DNA of 64,000 nucleotides from an uncultured Ruegeria sp. (GTDB lineage: Bacteria > Pseudomonadota > Alphaproteobacteria > Rhodobacterales > Rhodobacteraceae): contig NZ_CANMQQ010000017.1 in the NCBI RefSeq assembly GCF_947500045.1, positions 1 to 64,000 on the forward strand, given 5' to 3'. This document shows positions 16,658 to 25,779 of the stretch, piece after piece. The notes under the pieces were generated by a model. That model ran no database searches. It saw only the letters and a list, made by a program, of their open reading frames with translations, and had not been told where the DNA came from. Position 1 is the first letter of the stretch. Every line of letters begins with the position of its first letter. Made by a program: the position numbers and the translations under genes.

Positions 16658-17563
16658 TCAGAGGCCCAGTTTTTCAAACAGGTCCTCAACCTCGTCCATG
16701 GCATGGACCTTCGACACCCAGCTTTCCGGAATGCCATGGGTTGCACCAAGTACCCCACCCAGAAGAATAGCACGACCGCAATTATCACCACCCGCAAGGA
16801 TATTCGTTCGAATGGCCTCCTGATACGTCTTGGCTGTCAACAGGTTATGAAGAACACTGGGCAAGCCATATTCCAACTCACACGACATCCCGACTTCTTC
16901 AGTGAATTTGCAAGTGTCCCGATCAGTAGAGGCGCGCGCCAATTCCAGCGTTGGCCGTGTGTTGTTATCCGCCGCTTCAAACGCAGCCTCGACCACATCG
17001 CCGACAGTCCCGTTGTCTCGTGCGGCGATCAGCATCGCACAGGCAACATGGCCGTAGGACACAGCAAGATCAGTCTGATTGGTTGTGCGAATTGCTTCTT
17101 CTCCATGTGCCTCCTGCCCCGCGGCGATCAGGGGCGGAAGTTTCGCAATCGCAGGCAATTGAGTGTCCTGTGCGCCAAGCACCTGATCCGATTTTCCATT
17201 GGCAAGGTTGTCCAGCGTGCCACGCGTGGCCCCATCGATATAGCCACAATAGGTGCCGCCATATCCGAAATGCGAAACGAAGGCATTATTGTAAGCCTCT
17301 TGATCGTATGCGCCCCGCTGGGACGCCAAAGCACGTAACAGGACAAGGCATTGTTCACCATATTGGCTAAGGTCGCCGGGCTGCTTCAGCGGGTGTGCAA
17401 AATAGGACGGCACACCTTCGAAATCTGCTGCAGTGGTAGCACAGAATTCAGGGGTCTGTCCGACCAGTTTTTGAATACGCGCTTGGTCATAAAGCCAATG
17501 CAGCCCCAGCGAGGCTGCATCTGCGACCAACGCACCGGTCACGATTGAACGTCTCTTCGTCAT
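16658..17563 (-). CDS. ADP-ribosylglycohydrolase / crystallin-J1-like protein
   Basis: A 301-aa all-helical protein of the ADP-ribosylglycohydrolase superfamily. The N-terminal GALVADAASLGLHWLYD and the C-terminal GGDNCGRAILLGGVLGA mark the fold. Classical enzymes carry GGDxDT here to hold two magnesium ions; this one has GGDNC, as in the crystallin-J1-like branch, so removal of ADP-ribose from protein is doubtful and the true reaction unknown. ATG 17563 is chosen over a TTG two codons upstream. No export signal is clear, so a cytoplasmic location is assumed. Confidence 0.78.
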   Translation of the reverse strand: MTKRRSIVTGALVADAASLGLHWLYDQARIQKLVGQTPEFCATTAADFEGVPSYFAHPLKQPGDLSQYGEQCLVLLRALASQRGAYDQEAYNNAFVSHFGYGGTYCGYIDGATRGTLDNLANGKSDQVLGAQDTQLPAIAKLPPLIAAGQEAHGEEAIRTTNQTDLAVSYGHVACAMLIAARDNGTVGDVVEAAFEAADNNTRPTLELARASTDRDTCKFTEEVGMSCELEYGLPSVLHNLLTAKTYQEAIRTNILAGGDNCGRAILLGGVLGATHGIPESWVSKVHAMDEVEDLFEKLGL

Positions 17564-17664
17564 ATTCAACTATCTTTCATAGGTTTAGTTGACCTGTCGC
17601 TGCCAAACCCTTGATTCAAACCCGTCGCCGACCTCTTACCTGCGCGGCCAGGGCGCGCCTGTCG

Positions 17665-18063
17665 TTAGGCTGAATCCACCAATTGCCGAGCGGATTCAAG
17701 TGCCGCACGCCAATCATGCGCATGAACCGACACGATTTCCCCACCTTGGGACACGAAGAAAATAGGCGGGTACACCAGCTCGAGCTGCGGCGCTGCCAAG
17801 CGAAGAATTGGGTCACGGGCACCATAGACGCCCGGATTGGGAACATCACGGGTTTTTGCGATGATATTGTCTTCGACGGCAAAGCCAAGCGCCTGCCCTT
17901 CTGCCTTCACATCTGACAGGTGGTTGCGCTTGAACGCCATGCAAGGTGGGCAATCTTCCGCACCGTAAAAGTGGAACTTCACATCTTGACCGGCTTTGAC
18001 TTTACCTGCGGACCCAAGAGCGAGCGCAGCAAGCGACGCGGTGCAGAACATCCGTCTGTTCAT
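17665..18063 (-). CDS. exported thioredoxin-fold protein with CPPC motif
   Basis: A 132-aa protein with an N-terminal signal peptide (cleavage expected near residue 24, after KVKA) and a thioredoxin-like fold. The redox motif is CPPC at residues 38-41 (AEDCPPCMAFK), and the cis-proline region is probably YPPIFFV near residue 98. It should act in the periplasm as a disulfide reductase or isomerase; CPPC is rarer than CGPC. It lies between the SMP-30-like gene and the ADP-ribosylglycohydrolase-like gene on the same strand. The partner protein is unknown. Confidence 0.7.
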   Translation of the reverse strand: MNRRMFCTASLAALALGSAGKVKAGQDVKFHFYGAEDCPPCMAFKRNHLSDVKAEGQALGFAVEDNIIAKTRDVPNPGVYGARDPILRLAAPQLELVYPPIFFVSQGGEIVSVHAHDWRAALESARQLVDSA

Positions 18064-18185
18064 CTGTTCAATCTCCTCATTTCCAAGTTTCTACCCTAAA
18101 ACCCATTGGCAATCACCTTCACGATTGCGCGATCAATGTTGGTCGCCGCACCAGCCAATGCTGGCCGGTGCGGCTGGACCCGAAG

Positions 18186-19199
18186 TTACTGTTTCAACTG
18201 CCCGACTTCTTGGATTGTAAAGCCTTCCAGAAGGGCTCCGTTGTTTTCCAAGGTCGCGCCTAGGGTGTTCAATCGCCCGTAATTCACAAAGACCTTACCG
18301 TCCTTGATGGTGCCTGTTGTGGGGTAGACATCGCCGGTTTCGAATTGGCCTTCGATATTCGCGCTGCCCCAATCATCCGAAGTTGAGAGCGAAAACACCG
18401 TGTTTGATTCAACGCCAGAGGCAAGATTGGTGATCACAACCAATGTGTCCGCATCAACCAATAGCAGCCCGTCGGTTCCGACCAGTGGCTTGGGGGTTGC
18501 GACCCGGCTGAATTCCGCGGGCCGGTCCAGTGGCACTTTGAACAGCGATCCGTCGCTTTTCTTGGCTACCAGCAGGTATCCGTCGGGATGAACCTGAATA
18601 CCATTCAAGTTGAACCCTGATCCCCGGAAATCTTCATGTGTCAGAAACACGCTTGCCTGACCTGCAGGGGTAACCTTGTATATTGCAGCCGCTAGGCTGT
18701 CGGTAATATACGCATTGCCTGCGTCATCTACCGCCAGATCATTTGCAAAATGCGCCTCATCTGGGCGCAACCCGGCAAGGTTTACGAACAGAACCGGCTC
18801 ACCCGTATCCAGATCATATACCCCTAAAGCCATGGTTGCGAACTTGTCTGACGGCTCGCTGCGTTCGGCCACGCCATAGTCTGAACTGTTCACCAGAAGA
18901 CGGTTGCGCGCCTCGTCGACGCGAATACCCACGACCGAGCGCAGTCGCTCATCCTCAACGATGGTTCGAACGCTGCCATCCTCGGACAAGGCGATGACTT
19001 TTCCCTTGCGGATCGACCCCAACAGAAACTCACCTGTCTTGGGATGCAGCTCGATCCCCTCGGGGTACAGCGCCTCGGCAGGGACACTGACTGATTTGGA
19101 GGCGTCATCCCAAAACGCCACATCCTCCTCGGCATGCGCCATACCGGCAAGAGTGATCAGAGACGAAGTGAGAAGCGATTTGTATATGGAAGTTTTCAT
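18186..19199 (-). CDS. secreted SMP-30/gluconolactonase-like beta-propeller
   Basis: A 337-aa exported protein (signal peptide ending at AGMAHA). The mature part shows repeated propeller-blade motifs typical of the SMP-30/gluconolactonase/LRE-like superfamily: YPEGIELHPKTGEFLLGS, FANDLAVDDAGNAYITDS and LNGIQVHPDGYLLVAKK. These blades usually carry the single metal site of a lactonase. A periplasmic lactone or ester hydrolase is plausible, but binding without catalysis is possible. The start is ATG 19199; the longer frame to 19262 would put 21 residues before the signal peptide. Confidence 0.7.
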   Translation of the reverse strand: MKTSIYKSLLTSSLITLAGMAHAEEDVAFWDDASKSVSVPAEALYPEGIELHPKTGEFLLGSIRKGKVIALSEDGSVRTIVEDERLRSVVGIRVDEARNRLLVNSSDYGVAERSEPSDKFATMALGVYDLDTGEPVLFVNLAGLRPDEAHFANDLAVDDAGNAYITDSLAAAIYKVTPAGQASVFLTHEDFRGSGFNLNGIQVHPDGYLLVAKKSDGSLFKVPLDRPAEFSRVATPKPLVGTDGLLLVDADTLVVITNLASGVESNTVFSLSTSDDWGSANIEGQFETGDVYPTTGTIKDGKVFVNYGRLNTLGATLENNGALLEGFTIQEVGQLKQ

Positions 19200-19351
19200 C
19201 GTGCTACCCGTGTTTGTTTCTTTGTCTCTGAAAAATAGAGGCCTTTGCACGTGGCGAAGCATGATCTTTCTTCATCCGACGACCAAACCAAGCTCAGGCT
19301 TTCACGAGATGGTGAACCCAAGGCACCTGCCTACGGATCAGCAACACGAAA

Positions 19352-19376
19352 ATGCCCCGGGAATATCCCGGGGCAT
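19352..19376 (-). terminator. intrinsic terminator of the BMP-type gene
   Basis: A perfect 10-bp inverted repeat (ATGCCCCGGG / CCCGGGGCAT) with a 5-nt loop lies 26 bp after the stop of the minus-strand gene at 19402. On that strand it is followed by TTTCGTGTT, a modest U-rich tail. Confidence 0.75.
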
Positions 19377-19401
19377 CACATGGTTGAGGGGGTAGGCTTG
19401 G

Positions 19402-20358
19402 TTATCTTGGTTCAATCACCAATTCGCCCGCATTCATCTGCGCGATCAGAGCGTTTACCTCCTCAACTACGCTTTCAGGAATGTCGGGGTGGAAAGTTCC
19501 GATGCGCATTGCCTGGCTGTTTGACATGTCACCACGGTACAGGTTGCCTTCAAGCTTTCCAGCTGAGGCAAGCTCAAGATAGCTTTTCATGTTGCCACGG
19601 ACGTCCAGGATGGCCGACTGCAGAATTTCCGGCCACTCGTTGATCGCGTCACGATAGATGCCGATGCCGTAGACACCTTTCTCTTGCACCGCCTGCATCG
19701 AGCCCAAGGTGGCGCTGTCCATGGTTGGCCAGACGACATCAGCACCCTGTGAAATCTGGTTCAAAGCGGCCTCTTTGCCTTTGGCGACATCATCCCAATC
19801 GCCGGTCCAGGTAACCAGCACATTGACATCCGGATTGGCAGCCTTGGCGCCACTTTCATAGCCGGCAACGGTGTCATTAGTGAATTTGAACTTCTGTGCA
19901 GCGATGATCCCGATTGTATCGGTTTCTGTCATCGAACCCGCCACATACCCCATCAGATAAGCAATCTGGCTGAAGTAGAAATCCGCATTCGCAATATTCT
20001 CTGACGTGCCCAAGCCATTGTTGATCATGAACATCGTGTCAGGGAATCGATCTGCAACCCGCTCGACAGCGTCCTGAAACTCACCGCCGTGCCCAATGAC
20101 AAGGCTATAGCCGCGCCGGGCATAATCGCTCAGAACTTCGATCTGTTCTGGCTGATGGACGCTTTCACTATACGCCGTATCAAAGCCAAGATCTTCGCCC
20201 GCTTTTGTCAAACCTTCAAAGCCCGCCTGGTTCCACCCATTGTCTGAAACGGACCCCGGCATCACGATTGCCGCGCTCTTGATACCTTCGGCATGCGCCC
20301 CAGTGATCGACAGACACAGAGCTGCAAAACCTGCCGCAACGGTATTGTGGAATTTCAT
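19402..20358 (-). CDS. BMP-family ABC transporter binding protein
   Basis: A 318-aa periplasmic binding protein of the BMP/PnrA-like (Bmp) family, with a signal peptide (ending GAHA) but no lipobox cysteine, so soluble. Family segments are AAIVMPGSVSDNGWNQAGFEGL, VIGHGGEFQDAVERVADRFPD and DVVWPTMDSATLGSMQAV. Members bind nucleosides, autoinducer-2-like or other ligands for ABC import. No permease or ATPase gene is adjacent; matching BMP-type permeases and ATPase lie 12 kb away at 32780-36311, also on the minus strand. Whether the two work together is inference. A terminator follows. Confidence 0.88.
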   Translation of the reverse strand: MKFHNTVAAGFAALCLSITGAHAEGIKSAAIVMPGSVSDNGWNQAGFEGLTKAGEDLGFDTAYSESVHQPEQIEVLSDYARRGYSLVIGHGGEFQDAVERVADRFPDTMFMINNGLGTSENIANADFYFSQIAYLMGYVAGSMTETDTIGIIAAQKFKFTNDTVAGYESGAKAANPDVNVLVTWTGDWDDVAKGKEAALNQISQGADVVWPTMDSATLGSMQAVQEKGVYGIGIYRDAINEWPEILQSAILDVRGNMKSYLELASAGKLEGNLYRGDMSNSQAMRIGTFHPDIPESVVEEVNALIAQMNAGELVIEPR

Positions 20359-20467
20359 CGACTAATCCTCCCTAGCGTTTACGCGCTCGACTTTGCGCGG
20401 AAGGAGGCGTTGCGAAAAATGATGTTTCCTCAGGGTAAAGATGAGCAAATTAGTGCCATAGGTCATT

Positions 20468-21415
20468 CTACCCTATTAATTTGACCCCCGACACACGCGA
20501 GGACGCGTCTTTTAGCAACTGGATAAAGGTTTTACCCAAAAGATTAGGATCTTCGCCGCGTTTTCGAACCAACTTGATTTCTGATTTCAGGTCGTACAAT
20601 CCGTCCCCGACTGATCGCATTCTTCCTTCGCGGACCCAGATATTCGCGAAACTTTCGGGCAAGTAACCGATATAGCCGCCGGTCAGAACCAGTATTGCGA
20701 TCCCCTCGATCTGATGTGCGCTTGCATTCGACCGCAACCCGATCGATATCGGGGCAACCTGGTCCTCATTCAGATAGGCGCGTTTGCAATAGTTTGCTTC
20801 TGGCAACAAACGCTCGACTTCTGCACGAGTGGCAGCTTCGTACAGGGGATGACCCTGGGCACAGTACAGCCCAATTTTCTCAGTCCCCAAAAGCTCATAG
20901 ATCAATCCGGGCTTGTGCTTGTGAAACACACCAACGCCCACGGAAACCTGCCCGTCCTGAACCGCGATCTCGATGTCGTCGGGCGCAAGGGAATGCACTT
21001 CGACCGAAACATCGGGCGCAATTCGGGTCAGTTCCCCCAGTGCGCCCACAATAGGCGCGTCGTCGTTAAAGGCCCAGTTGTCGATAGCGGCAACCGACAG
21101 GCGGCCGACCAGCTTACCGCGGGTCCCGTCCACAACTTCGCCAAAATGTTCAAGCGACGCGAACAGTTTCTGAGAGGCGGAGTAAACGATTTCGCCCTTG
21201 TCGGTCAGGCGAAAGCCTTTCCGACCGCGCTGACACAATCGCATGCCCAACCGGGTTTCCAGATCAGAAATCTGCCTGGATATGGTCGATGCCGAGACAT
21301 TCAGCGAGATTTGTGCTGCTGAAAACCCGCGGGCCTCGACCACTGCCGAAAAGACATAGAGCAAATGCATATCTGCTTTGGAAAAAGAGGGCGGAAGCAT
21401 CCACGCAATATACAT
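20468..21415 (-). CDS. LysR-family transcriptional regulator
   Basis: A 315-aa LysR regulator: N-terminal winged helix (LLYVFSAVVEARGFSAAQISLNVSASTISRQISDLETRLG) and a C-terminal effector-binding domain. It is transcribed away from the pentein-enzyme operon that starts at 21517, leaving only 101 bp between the two starts. In the LysR family this arrangement nearly always means that the regulator controls the divergent operon and itself. The spacer holds inverted CTATGCA/TGCATAG half-sites. The likely inducer is the guanidino or ureido substrate of that operon (inference). Confidence 0.87.
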   Translation of the reverse strand: MYIAWMLPPSFSKADMHLLYVFSAVVEARGFSAAQISLNVSASTISRQISDLETRLGMRLCQRGRKGFRLTDKGEIVYSASQKLFASLEHFGEVVDGTRGKLVGRLSVAAIDNWAFNDDAPIVGALGELTRIAPDVSVEVHSLAPDDIEIAVQDGQVSVGVGVFHKHKPGLIYELLGTEKIGLYCAQGHPLYEAATRAEVERLLPEANYCKRAYLNEDQVAPISIGLRSNASAHQIEGIAILVLTGGYIGYLPESFANIWVREGRMRSVGDGLYDLKSEIKLVRKRGEDPNLLGKTFIQLLKDASSRVSGVKLIG

Positions 21416-21421
21416 GTATAA

Positions 21422-21477
21422 CTATGCAAGTTAAGTCCCTTAAATTGTAGTTTATTCAAAATTTCCTACGTGCATAG
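21422..21477. promoter_or_regulatory. possible LysR operator between divergent genes
   Basis: CTATGCA (21422-21428) and its reverse complement TGCATAG (21471-21477) lie near the two ends of the 101-bp divergent spacer, separated by an AT-rich stretch. LysR regulators bind such dyads near both promoters, but a 42-bp separation is wider than a classic T-N11-A box, so this is only a candidate. Confidence 0.3.
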
Positions 21478-21516
21478 CTTGCGCCCAAACAGCATTCCCG
21501 TGGGAGGATACGAGAA

Positions 21517-22410
21517 ATGGGTTTAGATGGCGCGATCTCGCAAAACTGGGGCATCAACAACGACTATTCCAAATTGACCGATGTCCTGCTGGGACGTCCA
21601 GAGTATTTCAAATGGGTTGATGCCGGGCCGCTGATCGGGCGCACGCTGGCCAATGCGCACAAGACGGGCGTGAAGTTCGACTTGCAACTGGCGATGGCCC
21701 AGCACGCCGAGATGGTCTCGATCTACGAGGAAAATGGCGTCACCTGCCATTATCTGGACAGCGATGAAGTGCTGCATCGCAATTTCTTTGCCCGAGACAG
21801 TTCAGCGATGACCCCGTGGGGTGCTTTGATCTGCCACATGCAGCTGAAATGCCGCCGGGCGGATTACGCAACCGCGATCAAATTCTATCAGGAGAACAAT
21901 ATCCCGATTTGGAAATTCGCAACTGCGGGGCATTTCGAGGGTGGCGATTTCAACATTATCGAACCCGGCCGCGTGCTGATCGGCTATTGTGGCGAACGGT
22001 CCGAGCAGGAAGGATCCGAGCAGGTCGCCGACTTTGTCCGGGCCGAAGGATGGGAGGCCGTGGTGGCCCCGATCAGCCGGGAATTCGTGCATATGGATGG
22101 TTTGGTCGTTCCTTTGGCCGAGAAACTGGTCGTTGCATGCATTGACGCGATGGAGCCGTGGCTTGTGGACGTTGTCAAAGGCTGGGGCGTTGAAATCGTC
22201 GATGTTGAATATCGCGAAGCGAAAAACCTGGGCGTGAACCTTGTTGCCCTGGGTGACGGAAAGGTGTTGTCGATGGCCGGAGCCACCGATCTGAATGCCA
22301 AGATGCGCGCGCTTGGGTTCGATGTCTACGACCCGGATATGTCCATGTTTACCTTAGGCGGCGGCGGCGTTCATTGCCTGTGCCAGGCCCTGCATCGCGA
22401 AGACGCATGA
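21517..22410 (+). CDS. pentein-fold guanidino-modifying enzyme (amidinotransferase/DDAH/deiminase-like)
   Basis: A 297-aa pentein-superfamily enzyme that attacks the guanidinium carbon of an arginine-like substrate. The active-site residues are in order: FARD (91-94), EGGD (141-144), His192 in HMDG, and a C-terminal GGGGVHC with nucleophile Cys287. This pattern fits deiminases, dimethylarginine dimethylaminohydrolases or amidinotransferases. The next gene hydrolyses N-carbamoyl groups, which favours a deiminase giving a ureido product. It is first in a six-gene operon with a betaine-type transporter and two ureohydrolases. ATG 21517 has GGGAGGA upstream. The substrate is unknown. Confidence 0.85.
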   Translation: MGLDGAISQNWGINNDYSKLTDVLLGRPEYFKWVDAGPLIGRTLANAHKTGVKFDLQLAMAQHAEMVSIYEENGVTCHYLDSDEVLHRNFFARDSSAMTPWGALICHMQLKCRRADYATAIKFYQENNIPIWKFATAGHFEGGDFNIIEPGRVLIGYCGERSEQEGSEQVADFVRAEGWEAVVAPISREFVHMDGLVVPLAEKLVVACIDAMEPWLVDVVKGWGVEIVDVEYREAKNLGVNLVALGDGKVLSMAGATDLNAKMRALGFDVYDPDMSMFTLGGGGVHCLCQALHREDA

Positions 22411-23714
22411 CGGACGACAATCAGATCAACGGCGACCGCCTGTGGCAAAGCCTGATGGAAATGGCACGCATCGGCGCGCTGCCGGGCGGCGGCTGCGGGC
22501 GGTTGGCCCTGACAGATGATGACCAGATCGCCCGCGATCTGTTCGCCCGCTGGTGCGAAGAGGCTGGATGTACCGTCACTTTCGACCGTTTGGGAAACAT
22601 GTTCGCGCGCCGAGAAGGCCGGAACCCGGATTTACCGCCTATCGCCATTGGCAGCCATTTGGACACGCAACCTCATGGCGGGCGTTTCGATGGTGTTTAT
22701 GGGGTCATGGCAGGCTTGGAAATCGTACGCAGCCTGAATGACCTCGGCATCGACACCGACGCCCCGATCGAGATCGTCAACTGGACGAATGAAGAAGGTG
22801 CGCGCTTTGCGCCCGCAATGCTGTGTTCGGGTGTTTATGCCGGTCTGTTCGATCTGGAATTTGCACTCAGCCGAACGGATGCCGATGGGACACGTCTGGA
22901 GGATGAGTTGACCCGGATTGGATATGTCGGCACCAATCCCTGCGGCGCTCATGAGATGGGTGCCTTTCTTGAAGCCCATATCGAACAAGGTCCGGTGCTG
23001 GAGCGCAATGACGAAATCATCGGCGTCGTGACAGGCGGGCAAGGGCAACGCTGGTACGACGTGACGGTGACAGGGCGCGATGCGCATTCAGGGTCGACTC
23101 CGATGCAAGGGCGCAGTGACGCTTTGATCGCGGCAGCCCGGATGATCACAGCCGTACAGGAAATTGCATTGGCGCATGGCCCTGACGGCGTGGGGACTGT
23201 TGGTGAATTGCATGTCAGCCCCAACTCCCGCAACACGATCCCCGGCGATGTGCGGTTCACCATCGACTTCCGCCACCCTGACGATGCGGTTCTAAGCGTC
23301 ATGGACACAGCCATAACCGAAACGGCAAAGGCAGAGGCGGATGCCCGGGTGGATCTTGAGATGATCTGGCACAATCCGCCAGTGCGCTTTGACAGGCGCT
23401 GCGTTGACGCCATCGAAACCGCCACAAAAGGCCTCGACTATCCCTTTCGTCGTATGGTCTCAGGCGCGGGCCATGACGCCTGCCTGGTCGCCCGAAAAGT
23501 ACCAACAGCAATGGTCTTTGTTCCTTGCCGGGACGGTCTGAGCCATAACGAGGCTGAATGGGCCGAACCTGCACATCTGGCCGCTGGCTGCAACGTCCTG
23601 TTCAGGGCCGCGTTGGCGTTGTCACAATATTCCACATTCGCACCCGGACCGGATGCCGAAGATGGCAATAACAAGAAAAAAATTCAACCAACAGTTCAGG
23701 AGATCCAACAATGA
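22407..23714 (+). CDS. M20 Zn-dependent N-carbamoyl-amino-acid hydrolase / allantoate amidohydrolase family
   Basis: A 435-aa metal-dependent amidohydrolase that cleaves N-carbamoyl (ureido) groups to amine, CO2 and ammonia. Metal-site motifs are GSHLDTQPHGGRFDG (His84, Asp95), NEEGARF (Glu130) and a late SGAGHDA; the lid domain has GRDAHSGSTPM. Family members include N-carbamoyl-L-amino-acid hydrolase, beta-ureidopropionase and allantoate amidohydrolase. ATG 22407 overlaps the stop of the pentein gene (ATGA), so the two are probably made together and act in sequence. The C-terminus extends about 20 polar residues into the start region of the next gene (ATGA overlap). Confidence 0.88.
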   Translation: MTDDNQINGDRLWQSLMEMARIGALPGGGCGRLALTDDDQIARDLFARWCEEAGCTVTFDRLGNMFARREGRNPDLPPIAIGSHLDTQPHGGRFDGVYGVMAGLEIVRSLNDLGIDTDAPIEIVNWTNEEGARFAPAMLCSGVYAGLFDLEFALSRTDADGTRLEDELTRIGYVGTNPCGAHEMGAFLEAHIEQGPVLERNDEIIGVVTGGQGQRWYDVTVTGRDAHSGSTPMQGRSDALIAAARMITAVQEIALAHGPDGVGTVGELHVSPNSRNTIPGDVRFTIDFRHPDDAVLSVMDTAITETAKAEADARVDLEMIWHNPPVRFDRRCVDAIETATKGLDYPFRRMVSGAGHDACLVARKVPTAMVFVPCRDGLSHNEAEWAEPAHLAAGCNVLFRAALALSQYSTFAPGPDAEDGNNKKKIQPTVQEIQQ

Positions 23715-24661
23715 AAGTACTGAAATCACTCTCAGCTGCAGCGCTGGCGGCGTCACTTGGAACCGCCGCTTTGGCACAGGACGTTATTATCGGAGTGCCA
23801 AATTGGACTTCGGTCCGCGGCACAGCGCATATTCTCAAAGTTGCGATTGAAGACAACCTCGGCCTCACAGTGGAGCTACAGAACGGCACCAACCCGATCA
23901 TCTTCGAGGCGATGGACTCCGGCGCCATGCATGTCCACCCCGAGGTCTGGCTGCCTAATCAGCAGAACCTGCATGACACCTTTGTCTCTGAAAAGGCCAG
24001 CGTGACGTTCAACCCCAATGCCGTGCTTTCAGATCAGCAGATTTGCGTTACCAAGGATACGCAAGAACGCACCGGCATCAGCGCGCTGAGTGATCTGACC
24101 GATCCCGATATGGCCGCGAACTTCGATACCGATGGCGACGGTCGCGGCGAAGTCTGGATCGGTGGCGCCGGTTGGGCGTCCACCAATGTCGAGAAAATCC
24201 GCGCCAAATCCTATGGGTATGACGAGACAATGAACCTGATGGAAATGGATGAGGCACTGGCGCTGGCTCAGGTCGACAACGCGGTCGCTCAAGGCGAAAA
24301 CATCGTGTTCTATTGCTACACGCCCCACCATATGTTCTCGCTCTATGATCTGGTCCCGCTGACCGAGCCTGCTTATGATGCGGCGCAGTGGAAGATCTCG
24401 CAACCAACGGACGATCCGAACTGGCTGGAAAACTCGACAGCTCCAACCGCTTGGGACGCCGCCAAATTGCATGTGTTCTACGCTACTGCGCTTGCGGAAT
24501 CGCAACCCGAGGCCGCTGCGATGCTGTCGCAGGTCGAGCTGTCGACCGAACAGGTTAACGCCATCGTCTATGCGTTGTCGGTGGATGGCAAAGATCCTGC
24601 CGAATATGCGCGCGAATGGGTTGATGCAAACTCTGACCTGGTTGATTCCTGGTTCAACTAA
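23711..24661 (+). CDS. ProX/OpuAC-type ABC transporter binding protein
   Basis: A 316-aa periplasmic binding protein with a signal peptide ending GTAALAQ. The fold is OpuAC: GVPNWTSVRGTAHILKVAIEDNLG, then GAMHVHPEVWLPNQQ, and several Trp/Tyr residues that in this family form an aromatic cage for quaternary ammonium groups. Relatives bind glycine betaine, proline betaine or choline. Its place after deiminase and carbamoylase genes suggests a zwitterionic or guanidino ligand rather than a simple osmolyte. It overlaps the upstream gene by 4 bp; a hairpin follows before the ATPase gene, as is common after abundantly expressed binding proteins. Confidence 0.87.
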   Translation: MKVLKSLSAAALAASLGTAALAQDVIIGVPNWTSVRGTAHILKVAIEDNLGLTVELQNGTNPIIFEAMDSGAMHVHPEVWLPNQQNLHDTFVSEKASVTFNPNAVLSDQQICVTKDTQERTGISALSDLTDPDMAANFDTDGDGRGEVWIGGAGWASTNVEKIRAKSYGYDETMNLMEMDEALALAQVDNAVAQGENIVFYCYTPHHMFSLYDLVPLTEPAYDAAQWKISQPTDDPNWLENSTAPTAWDAAKLHVFYATALAESQPEAAAMLSQVELSTEQVNAIVYALSVDGKDPAEYAREWVDANSDLVDSWFN

Positions 24662-24669
24662 AGACCTGT

Positions 24670-24694
24670 GGGCGGAGCGGTGCAAGCTCCGCCC
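24670..24694 (+). promoter_or_regulatory. intercistronic hairpin after binding-protein gene
   Basis: A perfect 9-bp stem (GGGCGGAGC / GCTCCGCCC) with a 7-nt loop followed by TTTA lies nine bases after the binding-protein stop and 36 bp before the ATPase start. It probably protects the upstream mRNA or partly ends transcription, so that the binding protein is made in excess. Confidence 0.65.
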
Positions 24695-24729
24695 TTTACC
24701 AAAATTGCGGGTCAGGCTCGGAGCGTGAA

Positions 24730-25779
24730 ATGACAGAAGACGTAATCACTCTGGAAGGTGTCTGGAAAATATTCGGCGCCAACGCGGATGCGGCCATGAC
24801 CGCAGTGCGCGATCGGGGTCTGACCAAACCCGAGGTTTTGAAGGAATTCAATTGCATGGTCGGGATCGCGGATGTCTCGTTCTCGGTCAAACGGGGTGAA
24901 ATTTTTTGCGTCATGGGCCTTTCGGGGTCTGGTAAATCGACCATGGTGCGCCATCTGAATCGGCTGATTGAACCCACAGCGGGCAAGATCAACGTGATGG
25001 GCAACGACATGTTAAACCTGTCTGACAGCGAGTTGCGCGAGATGCGCGCCCGCAATATCGGCATGGTGTTTCAGCATATGGCGTTACTGCCCCACCGAAC
25101 TGTGCGGGACAATGTAGGGTTCCCACTGCAAGTACGTGGCGAGCCGAAATCGCGGCGCTGGGAGGTGTCGCAACGCTGTTTGGAACGGGTCAACCTGACC
25201 GGCTATGAAGATCGATTTCCAAGCGAGCTATCTGGTGGCATGCAGCAACGGGTCGGATTGGCACGGGCGCTGGCTTCGGACCCGGACGTGTTGCTGATGG
25301 ATGAGCCGTTCTCGGCGCTTGATCCACTGATCCGACGGCAGTTACAGGATCAGTTCATGGCGCTGTCGGCCGAACTGCACAAAACCACGGTCTTCATTAC
25401 CCACGATCTGGACGAAGCGATCCGTATCGGCAACCGCATCGCCATCATGAAGGACGGTCGGATCGTGCAGATTGGCACACCGGAAGAGATCGTGACCCAG
25501 CCCGCCGACGGCTATGTGCGCGATTTCGTGGATGGTATTTCCAAACTGAAGCTCGTCTTCGCGCACTCGATCATGGTGCCGATCGACGAATACAAACCCT
25601 CACGCCCTATCAACTTTGACGAAAGCCCGCGCACCCATCACGGTACGGATCTGGATCACTTGATCGACATCGCCATCACAACTGACAACGTGATCATCAT
25701 CACTGATGACGACGGTTCTGATATTGGCGTTGTCGATCGCGCGACCCTGCTTAAGGGTATTCAGGGGGGCAAGGCATGA
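24730..25779 (+). CDS. ProV-type ABC transporter ATPase
   Basis: A 349-aa ATPase that drives the betaine-type transporter. Walker A is GLSGSGKST (about residue 71), the Q-loop MVFQHMALLPHRT, the signature LSGGMQQRVGLARAL, Walker B VLLMDEPFSALDPL, and the switch His in VFITHDLDEA. The C-terminal part (DHLIDIAITTDNVIIITDDDGSDIGVVD) is the CBS-like region that in ProV/OpuAA senses ionic strength; only about one repeat is obvious. An N-terminal extension of about 60 residues before Walker A is normal in ProV. It ends in an ATGA overlap with the permease gene. Confidence 0.9.
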   Translation: MTEDVITLEGVWKIFGANADAAMTAVRDRGLTKPEVLKEFNCMVGIADVSFSVKRGEIFCVMGLSGSGKSTMVRHLNRLIEPTAGKINVMGNDMLNLSDSELREMRARNIGMVFQHMALLPHRTVRDNVGFPLQVRGEPKSRRWEVSQRCLERVNLTGYEDRFPSELSGGMQQRVGLARALASDPDVLLMDEPFSALDPLIRRQLQDQFMALSAELHKTTVFITHDLDEAIRIGNRIAIMKDGRIVQIGTPEEIVTQPADGYVRDFVDGISKLKLVFAHSIMVPIDEYKPSRPINFDESPRTHHGTDLDHLIDIAITTDNVIIITDDDGSDIGVVDRATLLKGIQGGKA

